A stretch of DNA of 64,000 bases, from positions 626,837 to 690,836 of the forward strand of contig NZ_VTTO01000001.1 of assembly GCF_008364825.1 (NCBI RefSeq). The letters run 5' to 3'. Under the pieces are notes generated by a model. The model was not told where the DNA came from. It ran no database searches and worked only from the letters and a program-made list of their open reading frames with translations. The first letter of the stretch is position 1; the number at the start of each line of letters is the position of its first letter. Source of the stretch: Azospirillum sp. B21 (GTDB lineage: Bacteria > Pseudomonadota > Alphaproteobacteria > Azospirillales > Azospirillaceae). This document shows positions 30,101 through 40,248 of the stretch, piece after piece. A program made the translations under genes and the position numbers.

Positions 30101-30994
30101 ATGAACGCCGTCGCCACGCTGATCGCCCCGCGCACCGCCACGCTCGACGAGTCCGTCGTCCAGACCGCCAAGGCGGCACTGGTCGGGTTGGGCGCCGATG
30201 CCGGGGCGCCGGATTGGCTGGCCCCCGGCACCGCCTGCGACCTGCCTTTCGGCAATCTGGCGCCGGAACAGGCGGAGGCGGCAATCCGCCATGCGCTGAA
30301 TGGCGCGACGCTGGACATCGTTGCCCAGCCGGCGGCGACCCGGCGCAAGCGGCTGCTGGTCGCCGACATGGAATCGACAATCATCGAGCAGGAGATGTTG
30401 GACGAGCTCGGCGACTATGTCGGGCTGAAGGACCACATCGCCGCCATCACCGCCCGCGCCATGAACGGCGAGATCGACTTCAAGGACGCGGTGCGCGAAC
30501 GCGTCGCTCTGTTGAAGGGTCTGAAGGAGACGGTGATCGACGAGGTGTGGCAGCGCGCCACCCTGATGCCGGGGGCGGCCCAGCTGGTCGGCACCATGCG
30601 CGCCAACGGCGCCGTCTGCGTGCTGGTGTCGGGCGGCTTCCGCTGTTTCACCGGCCGGGTGCGCAGCTGGATCGGCTTCGACGATGACCGCGGCAACGAT
30701 CTGGAAGTGGTCGACGGCGTGATGACCGGCGCGGTGATCGAGCCGATCCTGGACAAGGACAGCAAGCTGCAGGCGCTGATGGCCTATGCCGGCGAGCACC
30801 GCGTGCCGATGGCGGAGACCATGGCCGTCGGCGACGGCGCCAACGACCTGCCGATGCTGTTGGCCGCCGGCCTCGGCGTCGCCTTCCATGCCAAGGCGGT
30901 GGTTGCTGCCGAGGCCCGCGCCCGCGTCGACCACGGCGACCTGACCGCCCTGCTCTACGCCCAGGGCTATCGCGCCACCGAGTTCGTGGGGTAG
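30101..30994 (+). CDS. serB: Phosphoserine phosphatase
   Basis: A 297-residue HAD-family enzyme catalysing the last step of serine synthesis. The nucleophile motif reads DMESTII (Asp89, Glu91): the second acidic position is Glu rather than the common Asp. VSGGF and GDGANDLPML complete the HAD core. About 80 N-terminal residues precede the catalytic domain, as in other long SerB proteins. It is divergent from miaA and converges with the second hemerythrin gene. Confidence 0.93.
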   Translation: MNAVATLIAPRTATLDESVVQTAKAALVGLGADAGAPDWLAPGTACDLPFGNLAPEQAEAAIRHALNGATLDIVAQPAATRRKRLLVADMESTIIEQEMLDELGDYVGLKDHIAAITARAMNGEIDFKDAVRERVALLKGLKETVIDEVWQRATLMPGAAQLVGTMRANGAVCVLVSGGFRCFTGRVRSWIGFDDDRGNDLEVVDGVMTGAVIEPILDKDSKLQALMAYAGEHRVPMAETMAVGDGANDLPMLLAAGLGVAFHAKAVVAAEARARVDHGDLTALLYAQGYRATEFVG

Positions 30995-31012
30995 GCGCCC
31001 GCCGCTATCCGA

Positions 31013-31423
31013 TCACGCCCAGACGCCGCGCACATAGGGCGTCAGCTGCGTGTCCATCAGGATGATGTGGCGGACAAGCCAGTCGGCGGTGAATTTGTAC
31101 AGCTTCTCGGCGTTCTCGTGGGTGGGCTCGATAGAGAAGCGGTTCGACAGCTCGCTGACCATCTTGACCGCGGCGCGGTGCATGGCGACGTGCTCCTCGA
31201 ATTGCGGATAGCGCACGATCTGCATGATCCGTTCTTCGCGGGCGAAATGCTCCTTGGTGTATTCCAGCAGCTTGACCAGAATCTTGGCAACGCGAACCGG
31301 CTGGAACCGCGGGGCGGCCAGCGCTGCGTCGAGTTCGTTCAGATACTCGATCAGATGCTTGTGATCGTCGTCGATGGCCGGCTGGCCGACGCTCAACTGC
31401 CGTCGCCATGTGATGGCGCCCAT
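31013..31423 (-). CDS. Bacteriohemerythrin
   Basis: A 136-residue single-domain hemerythrin. The di-iron ligands are complete: His21, His59 and Glu63 (HFAREE), His78 and His82 (HVAMH), His119 and Asp124 (HIILMD). The N-terminal segment ITWRRQLSVGQPAIDDDHKH is the classic bacteriohemerythrin start. It is more canonical than the protein at 14408. Likely an O2-binding or O2-sensing protein; no FNR-like box was seen upstream. Confidence 0.93.
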   Translation of the reverse strand: MGAITWRRQLSVGQPAIDDDHKHLIEYLNELDAALAAPRFQPVRVAKILVKLLEYTKEHFAREERIMQIVRYPQFEEHVAMHRAAVKMVSELSNRFSIEPTHENAEKLYKFTADWLVRHIILMDTQLTPYVRGVWA

Positions 31424-31551
31424 GACCTTGCGGCCTCCCCCCTTACCGGCACCCCGTTAGGGCGGATTATGGCTGGTGCTACCACCGCACCCAAACAGTC
31501 GGGACGTCACACGGCAATTTGACGCACCTTGGAGAGGCGTTCCAAACGGAG

Positions 31552-31581
31552 CGGGGCGGATGCGTCGCCGCACCCGCCCCG
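31552..31581 (-). terminator. Probable terminator after fabI
   Basis: CGGGGCGG and CCGCCCCG can pair over eight bases around a 14-base loop, 41 bp past the fabI stop. The T-run is weak. Confidence 0.5.
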
Positions 31582-31622
31582 TTCTTCAACCGGAAATGCG
31601 CCGACTTCAGCCGATGCCAGCC

Positions 31623-32408
31623 TCAGCCGATGATGGAATAGCCGCAGTCGACATAGGTGGTGTCACCGGTGATGCCCTTGGCGCCGTCGGTGGCGAGGAA
31701 GGCGGTGGTGTAGCCGACCTCCTCGATGGTCACCAGCCGGCCCTCGGGAGCCCGCTCGGCAGCCTTGTTCATCAGCTCGTCGAAATGGGCGATGCCGGAA
31801 GCGGCGCGGGTCTTGATCGGGCCCGGGGAGATGGCATGGACACGGATGCCCTTGGGGCCGAGTTCCGACGCCAGATAGCGCACGCTGGCCTCCAGCGCGG
31901 CCTTGACCGGACCCATCACGCCGTAATTGTCGATGACGCGGTTGGCGCCGAAATAGGACATGGTGAACAGCGACCCACCGTCCTTCATCAACGGCTCCGC
32001 ATACCTGGCCATGCGGATGAAGGAGTGGCAGGAGACGTCCATCGCCTGCTGGAAGCCCTCGCGCGAGCAGTCGACGACGCGGCCGTGCAGATCCTCCTTC
32101 GGCGCAAAGGCGATGCTGTGCAGTGCGAAGTCCAGCTTGCCCCACTTCTCGCCGATCTTGTCGAACATGGCCTTCAGCTCGCCTTCGCCGGTGACGTCAA
32201 CCGGTTCGAAGATCTCGGCCTCAAGCTGCTGGGCCAGCGGTTCGACGAACTTCTTGGCCTTGTCGTTCAGGTAGCTGACCGCAAGGTCGGCACCCAGCGC
32301 GCGGAAGGCGCGGGCGCAGCCCCAGGCGATGGATTGGTCGTTGGCGATGCCAAGGACGAGCCCCTTCTTGCCTTCGAGCGTGGCGGCGGCGGGAATGATC
32401 GTGGTCAT
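31623..32408 (-). CDS. fabI: Enoyl-[acyl-carrier-protein] reductase (FabI type)
   Basis: FabI reduces trans-2-enoyl-ACP with NADH, the last step of fatty-acid elongation. The 261-residue SDR protein has GIANDQSIAWGCARAFRALG near 20-39 (the FabI nucleotide-binding variant) and the catalytic Tyr-X6-Lys in NYGVMGPVKAALE. The ATG at 32408 gives normal length; the open frame upstream is not conserved. The 321-bp upstream region contains a perfect FNR-type palindrome. Confidence 0.94.
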   Translation of the reverse strand: MTTIIPAAATLEGKKGLVLGIANDQSIAWGCARAFRALGADLAVSYLNDKAKKFVEPLAQQLEAEIFEPVDVTGEGELKAMFDKIGEKWGKLDFALHSIAFAPKEDLHGRVVDCSREGFQQAMDVSCHSFIRMARYAEPLMKDGGSLFTMSYFGANRVIDNYGVMGPVKAALEASVRYLASELGPKGIRVHAISPGPIKTRAASGIAHFDELMNKAAERAPEGRLVTIEEVGYTTAFLATDGAKGITGDTTYVDCGYSIIG

Positions 32409-32729
32409 GGCGGACGGTCCTGCGGTCGGTGTGACGGGAGGAGCGACCGCAACCCCGGCGGCTTCATACCGAGCCAGGACACGCGGCGTTCCTTGTGCGG
32501 TGCACCATAAACCAATAACGAGAGGCCCGCAACGTGCAATGGATGCAATCCGCACCCGCCCCCCAATCATCGCGCAGCATTGACGCCGGTATGTTCAGTA
32601 AAGGCAGAAGCCCTGCCCGCAATCCCTTTCATTGATCCATATCAAGACGGCCTTCCAGCGCCGGTCTGGAAAGCCGTTTCTTGATGAAATTTTTGTTATG
32701 CAGCGACAGCTGCTTATCCAGCTGCCCTC
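32409..32729. other. Intergenic region upstream of fabI
   Basis: No gene is evident. It must contain the fabI promoter. The notable element is TTGATCCATATCAA at 32632-32645, an exact match to the FNR consensus TTGAT-N4-ATCAA, centred about 230 bp from the fabI ATG. The segment 32630-32710 is visibly lower in GC than its surroundings. Confidence 0.5.
32632..32645. promoter_or_regulatory. FNR/FixK-type consensus palindrome
   Basis: TTGAT-CCAT-ATCAA, a perfect inverted repeat equal to the FNR consensus. The target gene is uncertain: fabI is the only gene reading away from it, but no clear -10 sits at the class II distance. Confidence 0.5.
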
Positions 32730-33170
32730 TTACCGGGCAACACCGGGCGTGAAGGAGGGTGGATCGCTGGCCGGGAAGGATTCCTGAGACGCCTCGTCGA
32801 CGATCTCCTCCTCGCAGGCTTCCTGATAGATGTCGCCGGGATGGCGGGAATAGGGATCGATCCCGCGTTCCACATCCTGCGACGGAATGGCCGCGCGGTC
32901 GCGTTGTGCCCAATCGGCCAGCATCGACTTGCCGGGACAGAAGCCGGTCAGGCCGCGCGCCACCAGGACGCCGCCAGCCAGCGCCATCGCGGCGCCGGTC
33001 CAGTTCGGCCGGCGCAGGCCCAGCACCGCCAGCGCCACGCCTCCGGCCAACGAGGCCAGCCGTTCGCTGTGGCCGACATTGATGGTATAGCCGCCGCCTG
33101 GACCATGGATGCGGTCGTTGAAGCCGCGCAGGCTGCGCTGGGCCGTATCGGTGATGGAAGAGAGTTCCAT
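32730..33170 (-). CDS. DUF2892-like membrane protein with ESFPASDPP motif
   Basis: A 146-residue protein. Two hydrophobic stretches (about 38-52 and 57-76) with the Gly-rich sequence ERLASLAGGVALAVLGL and the following CPG motif resemble the YgaP-like DUF2892 membrane domain. The C-terminal 40 residues are soluble, acidic and end in EEIVDEASQESFPASDPPS at 121-139, a short motif I have seen in unrelated small alphaproteobacterial proteins. The ATG at 33170 was chosen over an upstream Arg-rich extension. Function is unknown, possibly a stress-related envelope protein. Confidence 0.75.
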   Translation of the reverse strand: MELSSITDTAQRSLRGFNDRIHGPGGGYTINVGHSERLASLAGGVALAVLGLRRPNWTGAAMALAGGVLVARGLTGFCPGKSMLADWAQRDRAAIPSQDVERGIDPYSRHPGDIYQEACEEEIVDEASQESFPASDPPSFTPGVAR

Positions 33171-33231
33171 GTCGGTCCTCCTGGATGCGGGACCCGAAGC
33201 CGGGTGCTCCCGCGATCGGATCGTTATCGTG

Positions 33232-34131
33232 TCACTGTTGGGAAACCGGCGGCTGGGGGGTGTCGTTCCCAGACGGTGCCTGCGGAGATGCCTGCGGAGT
33301 TCCCTGGGAGGCGCCACCCTGCCCGCTGCCGCCGGCCGTCGCGGCGCTGGAGCCGGACGCCCGCGCCTGCTGCAGTTCCTGGTTCAGCCGCGACACCTCC
33401 TGGGACAGGCGCTGGACCTCCTGGCGCAGGGGCGCCGCCACCGCGTCGCCGCCGCCCGTCGAGCCGGCGATGGCGGCCAGCGTCGCCGACTGCTGCATCC
33501 AATAGGGAGCGACGCCGTAATAGGTGTGCACCGCCATCGCCCATTGGCGGTCGTTCATGTTCGGGCGGTTCCTGTCGTCGAAGCGCGGGGCGTTGGTCAG
33601 CTTGTCCTTCGGCACGTTCAGGACATAGCCGTCGCCGGACGGCGCGAACAATGCCCACGGAACGGGAAAGTCGCTGTCGCCGATGCCGAGGAAGCCGCCC
33701 AGTTCGACCACCGCATAGGCGATGCGCCCGGTCGCCGGATCGATCACCAGTTCGGAGATCTCGCCCATATCCTTGCCGTCCGGGCTGCGCAGCTTGGCGT
33801 CCTCAAGGTCGTCGGCGGCAATCGCGCGGGGATGGGCGATGGATTCCTGAAGCGCCGTGGCCTCGCCCAGGATCGCCTGACAGGCCGGCGCATTGCCCTT
33901 CTGGGCCGCACCCTGGGCCGCCTGCTGCAGGGCTCGCAGCTGCGCGATCTCCTGCGGCGTGGCGGGCGCCGGATTGTTGGGTGCCGCAGCCTCCAGGGCC
34001 GCCGCCTGCTGTCCCAGCCGGTCGAGCCCGGCCGCGCAATCGTCGGCGGCAAGCGCGGGCGCTGCGATGGGTCCCAGCGCGGCCAGCAGCAGCGCAGTGC
34101 CCAAGGCCGTTGCAGGGGTCGGGCGCGTCAT
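33232..34131 (-). CDS. Secreted PRC-barrel domain protein with C-terminal coiled coil
   Basis: A 299-residue protein. Residues 1-29 form a signal peptide ending APALA-A. A Cys-containing Ala/Gln-rich helical region follows, then a PRC-barrel domain at about 105-185 (GKDMGEISELVIDPATGRIA, YAVVELGGFLGIGD). Residues of about 235-258 have heptad spacing (LRQEVQRLSQEVSRLNQELQ) and the tail is a Gly/Ser/Pro-rich low-complexity linker. The ATG at 34131 has GGAGG eight bases upstream. Likely periplasmic; role unknown. Confidence 0.82.
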   Translation of the reverse strand: MTRPTPATALGTALLLAALGPIAAPALAADDCAAGLDRLGQQAAALEAAAPNNPAPATPQEIAQLRALQQAAQGAAQKGNAPACQAILGEATALQESIAHPRAIAADDLEDAKLRSPDGKDMGEISELVIDPATGRIAYAVVELGGFLGIGDSDFPVPWALFAPSGDGYVLNVPKDKLTNAPRFDDRNRPNMNDRQWAMAVHTYYGVAPYWMQQSATLAAIAGSTGGGDAVAAPLRQEVQRLSQEVSRLNQELQQARASGSSAATAGGSGQGGASQGTPQASPQAPSGNDTPQPPVSQQ

Positions 34132-34239
34132 CAGGGCATCCTCCGGCTTGAATCGTCTCATGCTGCATGAACAGCATGGTCAAGCCGGAGGTTCCCGTGC
34201 GCCGGTCTTCCTGCGGTTGTGTCTTCGGGTGTAAGACTC

Positions 34240-34884
34240 TCAACCCGGCAGGGGCAGCCCCCCGCGCTGGACGATGAAGGACTGGATGGCGTCCACGCCC
34301 TCGCCGGCCTTGACGTTGGCGAAGACGAAGGGCCGGTCGCCGCGCATCTTACGGGCGTCGCGGTCCATCACCTCCAGGCTGGCGCCGACCATCGGGGCGA
34401 GGTCGGTCTTGTTGATCACCAGCAGATCCGACCGGGTGATACCCGGCCCGCCCTTGCGCGGGATTTTGTCCCCGGCCGACACGTCGATGACGTAGATGGT
34501 GATGTCCGCCAGTTCCGGCGAGAAGGTGGCCGCGAGGTTGTCGCCACCCGATTCGATAAAGATCAGGTCGAGGTTGGGGAACTTCGCGTTCATCTGGTCG
34601 ACGGCGGCGAGGTTGATCGAGGCATCCTCGCGGATCGCCGTGTGCGGGCAGCCGCCGGTCTCCACCCCCATGATCCGCTCCGGCTTCAGCGCGCCGGAGC
34701 GGGTGAGGAACTCCGCATCCTCCTTGGTGTAGATGTCGTTGGTGATCGCCGCGACTTCCCAATCCTCACGCATGCGCTTGCACAGCGCGTCGGTCAGCGC
34801 GGTCTTGCCGGAGCCGACGGGGCCGCCGATGCCGACGCGAAGCGGACCGGCGTGGCTCTTTTCGATAGCGGGGAGAGCGCTCAT
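34240..34884 (-). CDS. ureG: Urease accessory GTPase UreG
   Basis: UreG is the SIMIBI-class GTPase that drives nickel delivery to urease with UreD, UreF and UreE. The 214-residue protein has the P-loop [11 protein letters not shown] near 20-30, [13 protein letters not shown], the nickel-binding CPH motif in [13 protein letters not shown] and NKTDLAP. The start overlaps the ureF stop as ATGA. Last gene of the urease cluster. Confidence 0.96.
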   Translation of the reverse strand: MSALPAIEKSHAGPLRVGIGGPVGSGKTALTDALCKRMREDWEVAAITNDIYTKEDAEFLTRSGALKPERIMGVETGGCPHTAIREDASINLAAVDQMNAKFPNLDLIFIESGGDNLAATFSPELADITIYVIDVSAGDKIPRKGGPGITRSDLLVINKTDLAPMVGASLEVMDRDARKMRGDRPFVFANVKAGEGVDAIQSFIVQRGGLPLPG

Positions 34885-35600
34885 GAGCGGAACAGCCTCG
34901 TATATTGGGTTTCGTGGATCATCGAGGTCCAATCGACGGCCATCGCCCGGCCGCCGAGATCGTCCAGCGGGGCCGCTAGCGCCGCCTCCGCCGCCCGGTG
35001 GGTGATGGGGTCGAGTGTGGCCAGCGCCCGCTGCCCGTCGGTCTGGCCCAGCGGCACCAGACGCACGCCGGCCGAAACGAGGTTGGCGGCGAAGGCATGC
35101 AGATAGGCGGTCAGCGCCGGCCCCTCCGCCACGCCGATCAGCGCCGACACCAGCGCCACCGCCACCGCATAGGCGACCGGCCTGCCGGTGGCGGCGATCA
35201 CCGCATCCCAGCGCGGCAACTCGTCGAGCGGCCATGCGGCGCGGATCGCCAGCAGGAAGGCCTGCCCCTGGGCCCGCGATTCGAGCGCGGTTTCGGAGGA
35301 AGCGCGGAGGATGTCAGCGCGCTCCACCGCCCAGGCGAAAGCGGCCTCGTCGCCGGCCCGCACCGCGCGGTGGGCGGCGGCGAACAGCATGCCGTCGGTT
35401 CGCCCGGCGCCATGGCGCAGGATGCCGTCGAGCCAGACGATCAGCGTCGCGCGATCCCGCACCAGCCCCTGCTCCACCGCCGCCTCGATGCCATGGCTGT
35501 AGGAGAAGCCGCCGACCGGAAAGCTGGGCGACAGCCACGCCAGCAGGCGCGTGAGGGCGTGGGTGGAGACGCTATCTCCCACGTCAGTGCGAATGCCCAT
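34881..35600 (-). CDS. ureF: Urease accessory protein UreF
   Basis: A 239-residue helical protein that with UreD and UreG forms the activation complex on apo-urease. Family segments [20 protein letters not shown] and the C-terminal [20 protein letters not shown] are present. The start is uncertain: ATG at 35600 (17-base overlap with ureE), ATG at 35627 or GTG at 35582 are all possible. Confidence 0.94.
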   Translation of the reverse strand: MGIRTDVGDSVSTHALTRLLAWLSPSFPVGGFSYSHGIEAAVEQGLVRDRATLIVWLDGILRHGAGRTDGMLFAAAHRAVRAGDEAAFAWAVERADILRASSETALESRAQGQAFLLAIRAAWPLDELPRWDAVIAATGRPVAYAVAVALVSALIGVAEGPALTAYLHAFAANLVSAGVRLVPLGQTDGQRALATLDPITHRAAEAALAAPLDDLGGRAMAVDWTSMIHETQYTRLFRS

Positions 35601-36066
35601 GCCCGCCGCCATGCGAATGCCCGCCATAGGCGCCGCCTTCCGGCATGAAGGGCGCGGTCACGTCACGCACCTCGGCCCCCAGCCCGCGCAGCATATCCTC
35701 GATCACATGGTCGCGGCGCAGGCGGATGGTGTCGCCGACGATCTGTACCGGCAGGTGACGGTTGCCGAGATGCCAGGCCACCCGCGCGAAGGCCTCCACC
35801 GGGCCGGGCACGCGAACCTCCATCAGGTCCTCCGCGGCGGCGACCACGCGCAGGAAGCTGCCGTCGATCAACTCGAGCCCGTCGCCGTCGTCCAGCGCCA
35901 CCGCCCGCGGCAGGTCGAGCAGGAAGGCGCCGCCGGCATCGTCGGTCATCGCCATGCGGCGGCGGAAGCGGTCGTCGAAGGCGAGCGTCACGGTGCCGGC
36001 CGCCTGCTCGGCCGGCCAATGGCCGCGGGCATGGACTCGGGTGGCGCGGCGGGTGGGATCGGTCAT
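35584..36066 (-). CDS. ureE: Urease accessory nickel chaperone UreE
   Basis: A 160-residue metallochaperone. The N-terminal domain (about 5-75) and the metal-binding domain with the conserved WHLGNRHLPVQI segment (His near 98-103) are followed by a short His-rich tail [13 protein letters not shown] that binds Ni2+. It overlaps murI by one base (TGATG). Confidence 0.94.
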   Translation of the reverse strand: MTDPTRRATRVHARGHWPAEQAAGTVTLAFDDRFRRRMAMTDDAGGAFLLDLPRAVALDDGDGLELIDGSFLRVVAAAEDLMEVRVPGPVEAFARVAWHLGNRHLPVQIVGDTIRLRRDHVIEDMLRGLGAEVRDVTAPFMPEGGAYGGHSHGGGHGHSH

Positions 36067-36908
36067 CAGCTAAGCCGTTCGAATGGAGTCGGGTGGCCGA
36101 AGAAGCGGCCGGCCAGTTCGCTGACCAGCGCCGCGTCCCCGGTGGTGAAGAAGCGCAGGCCCCGTTCGGCCTGATCGGGCCGGTATTCGGGGTGGCGGTC
36201 GAGATACTGTTCCAGCGAGCGGGCGGTCAGCGTCGGTTGGCACAGCACCTCCACCCCCGGCGGCAGCGCACGGGCGAACAGGTGGCGGACCAGCGGGTAA
36301 TGGGTGCAGCCCAGCACCACCGTGTCCAGCGGCTGGCTGCCCATCTTGTCCAGCAGCACGCGCACATAGCCGGCAACCGCCGGCGCGATCTCGTCGTCCG
36401 AAGCACCGCGCTCGATCAGCGGCACGAGATCGGGACAGGCCTGCTGGACGACGCGGATGGAAGGGGCGCGCTTGCCGATCTCGCGCGGGAAGGAGCCGGA
36501 ATTGACGGTCGCCGCGGTGGCGAAGATGCCGACGGTGCGCGGTTCGGCCAGATGGTCCGGCGGAACGGTGTCGATCATCCAGGGCACCCGGGTGATCGCC
36601 TCCACCATCGGCACCAGCACGCCCAGCACGTTGCGGCCGGGATGGGCCGACGGCAGCCATTCCTGCTGCAGCCGGCGCAGCGCAACGGCCGCGGCGGTGT
36701 TGCAGGCGATGACGACCAGCCGGCAGCCCTGGGCGAACAGGCGGTCCATCCCGGCGATGGTCAGCCGGTAGATGTCGTCCTCGCTGCGCGGGCCGTAGGG
36801 AGCGGCGGCATGGTCGCCGAGATAGACGAAGGGCCGGTCGGGTGCGGCGTCCACCAGGGCGCGCAGCACCGTCAATCCGCCATGTCCTGAGTCGAATACA
36901 CCGATCAA
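36066..36908 (-). CDS. murI: Glutamate racemase
   Basis: MurI makes D-glutamate for peptidoglycan. The 280-residue protein has both catalytic cysteines, Cys69 in ACNTAA and Cys201 in GCTHYP, and the N-terminal acid in GVFDSGHGGLTVLR. The only start after the in-frame TAG at 36923-36921 is TTG at 36908, which leaves almost no residues before the first strand. It sits between ureC and ureE, tightly coupled to ureE, and immediately downstream of palindromic repeat copy 2. Confidence 0.93.
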   Translation of the reverse strand: MIGVFDSGHGGLTVLRALVDAAPDRPFVYLGDHAAAPYGPRSEDDIYRLTIAGMDRLFAQGCRLVVIACNTAAAVALRRLQQEWLPSAHPGRNVLGVLVPMVEAITRVPWMIDTVPPDHLAEPRTVGIFATAATVNSGSFPREIGKRAPSIRVVQQACPDLVPLIERGASDDEIAPAVAGYVRVLLDKMGSQPLDTVVLGCTHYPLVRHLFARALPPGVEVLCQPTLTARSLEQYLDRHPEYRPDQAERGLRFFTTGDAALVSELAGRFFGHPTPFERLS

Positions 36909-36930
36909 CGTATCAGAGCCCTACCAAAAA

Positions 36931-37042
36931 GCCCCTTCTCCCCCCTGGGGAGAAGGTCGGGATGAGGGGGTTCGGCAAAGCCGAAGAAATCCTCGAAGCG
37001 GTTCCCCCTCACCCTAACCCTCTCCCCGGGGGGGGAGAGGGG
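36931..37042. repeat. Palindromic intergenic repeat, copy 2 (inside urease cluster)
   Basis: About 112 bp between ureC and murI, with outer hairpin CCTTCTCCCC...GGGGAGAAGG, an internal TTCGGCAAAGCCGAA hairpin and inner CTCTCCCC...GGGGAGAG. The CCCTAACCCTCTCCCC end matches the other copies in inverse orientation. Confidence 0.75.
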
Positions 37043-37057
37043 ATTGAAAAAAGCGCC

Positions 37058-38767
<1,710 letters not shown>

Positions 38768-38792
38768 GTTCTCGCCCTTCCCTGTCGGCCCG

Positions 38793-39098
38793 TCAGAGGG
38801 CGCCGTTGACCTTGCGGTTGAAGCCGATCACCACCCGGTCGCCGCCATAGGCGACCAGCGTCACGCGGCGGGTCTGGCCGGGTTCGAAGCGCACCGCCGT
38901 CCCGGCGGGAATGTCGAGCCGGAAGCCGCGCGCCTTCTCGCGGTCGAAGGTCAGCGCACTGTTGGTCTCGTAGAAATGGAAGTGCGAGCCGACCTGGATC
39001 GGCCGGTCGCCGGCATTGGCGACGTCGAGCTCGACGGTGGCACGGCCATCGTTCAGCACGATCTCGCCGGCCGCCGGGAAGATTTCACCGGGTTTCAT
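38793..39098 (-). CDS. ureB: Urease subunit beta
   Basis: A 101-residue structural subunit of the (UreABC)3 urease. The family pattern [20 protein letters not shown] at the start and [19 protein letters not shown] in the middle are clear. It lies 13 bp after ureA. Confidence 0.97.
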   Translation of the reverse strand: MKPGEIFPAAGEIVLNDGRATVELDVANAGDRPIQVGSHFHFYETNSALTFDREKARGFRLDIPAGTAVRFEPGQTRRVTLVAYGGDRVVIGFNRKVNGAL

Positions 39099-39111
39099 CG
39101 GGCAGTCCCCC

Positions 39112-39414
39112 TCAACGGATCGGCTGGTGGACGGTGACGAGCTTGGTGCCGTCGGGGAAGGTCGCCTCGACCTGGATGTCGTGGATCATCTCGGGGATGC
39201 CCTCCATCACCTGATCGCGGGTCAGCACGGTGGCGCCGTCGCGCATCAGCTCTGCCACCGTCCGGCCGTCGCGCGCGCCCTCCACCACGTAATCGGTGAT
39301 GAGGGCGACCGCCTCCGGATGGTTCAGCTTGACGCCGCGCTCCAGCCGCCGCCGCGCCACCATCGCCGCCATCGCGACGAGCAGCTTGTCCTTCTCGCGC
39401 CCTGTCAGGTTCAT
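39112..39414 (-). CDS. ureA: Urease subunit gamma
   Basis: A 100-residue structural subunit of urease. The sequence [20 protein letters not shown] and [13 protein letters not shown] are hallmarks. A promoter candidate lies just upstream at 39476-39503, separating ureABC from the unknown cassette before it. Confidence 0.97.
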   Translation of the reverse strand: MNLTGREKDKLLVAMAAMVARRRLERGVKLNHPEAVALITDYVVEGARDGRTVAELMRDGATVLTRDQVMEGIPEMIHDIQVEATFPDGTKLVTVHQPIR

Positions 39415-39475
39415 CGGGGGATTGCCCTTTCGCCACCCTGTTCGTCACCGGATCATTGCCGGCCGGTTGGGAGCG

Positions 39476-39503
39476 ATTATGCCACGATGATGCGGTGCGC
39501 CAA
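39476..39503 (-). promoter_or_regulatory. Predicted promoter of ureABC
   Basis: On the minus strand TTGGCG (39503-39498), a 16-bp spacer and CATAAT (39481-39476, five of six). The implied start is about 55 bp before the ureA ATG. No sigma-54 (GG-N10-GC) match was found here. Confidence 0.45.
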
Positions 39504-39541
39504 GTGCGTCGTATGACGTAGGGGGTTGAAAGTGCTGGGTA

Positions 39542-40042
39542 TCAGTAACGGGCGATGTTGGTCCGTGCACCGTTCAGCAGACAATGGGCGTGCAGAGTGC
39601 AGCACAGCCACTCCAGATTCGCCGGAGCTTCCTTCAGCAAGCAGTATTCGATGTCGTCCTGCAAAAGCCCGTCAACACGTGACGGATCGATGCCAAGCAG
39701 AGCCACGATCACCGCATTCATCATGGTTGCCATAACCAGCCGCCGGGAGTCGACCGGCGCATCAGCCGGAAAGCGGAAAAGCGATTCCGCCGGCACCTTC
39801 GACAGCAGCTGGACATAAAGGGCCGCAACCTTGTGGTTGGCCAGCAGGTTCTCGCCCATGCCATGGCGGGTCACGAACTGATCGCGCAAGGCGCCGTAGC
39901 CTTCAACCAGTTGATCGAGGTGCAGGCTTTCCGTCAGGAAAACGGGGCGGAGACCGTCCGGCAAGGCCATGACGGCGGCGCGACCGCACTCCATGAGAAA
40001 CTGCCGCCGCTTGAGAAACAGGATCGATAATCGGTCGCTCAT
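39542..40042 (-). CDS. Unknown protein of the urease-embedded cassette (166 aa)
   Basis: A 166-residue protein, mostly predicted helix, with three cysteines near the C-terminus (EYCLLKE, EWLCCTLHAHCL contains the last ones). No signal peptide, no membrane span and no domain I recognise. The start overlaps the preceding small gene as ATGA, with GAAGGA immediately before it, so the two are translationally coupled. GC content and codon choice are lower than in the flanking ure genes, which suggests acquisition. It could be the effector of a two-gene module, but nothing in the sequence proves that. Confidence 0.7.
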   Translation of the reverse strand: MSDRLSILFLKRRQFLMECGRAAVMALPDGLRPVFLTESLHLDQLVEGYGALRDQFVTRHGMGENLLANHKVAALYVQLLSKVPAESLFRFPADAPVDSRRLVMATMMNAVIVALLGIDPSRVDGLLQDDIEYCLLKEAPANLEWLCCTLHAHCLLNGARTNIARY

Positions 40043-40248
40043 TCCTTCGCGGAACCCTGCGCAATACGCGCAGCCATCCGCTTCGACCGTTCGGACAGGA
40101 ATGCGCTGGATGCCGCTAAGTGCCGAACCGCGGCATCATAATCGATCACCTCACTGCCGTTGTCCATGCGAACGCCGTCTAGCCCATCCATATCCGGCAG
40201 CTGTTCGTAGTTCTTGCGGTAGGAGTCCATCACCCGCGTCTCCGACAT
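40039..40248 (-). CDS. Small unknown protein of the urease-embedded cassette
   Basis: A 69-residue protein from ATG at 40248 (a GTG at 40275 would add nine residues). It is charged, with an acidic middle (LPDMDGLDGVRMDNGSEVID) and a basic C-terminal helix (SERSKRMAARIAQGSAKE). No family was recognised. An extended -10-like TGTGATACT lies at 40295-40287, just upstream. The small-first, ATGA-coupled arrangement is typical of, but not unique to, antitoxin-toxin pairs. Confidence 0.6.
   Translation of the reverse strand: MSETRVMDSYRKNYEQLPDMDGLDGVRMDNGSEVIDYDAAVRHLAASSAFLSERSKRMAARIAQGSAKE

Noticed and set aside
39415..39541. Sigma-54 (NtrC) promoter for urease
   Set aside because: TGGC-containing stretches exist, but none has GG and GC separated by ten bases; a sigma-70-like match fits better.
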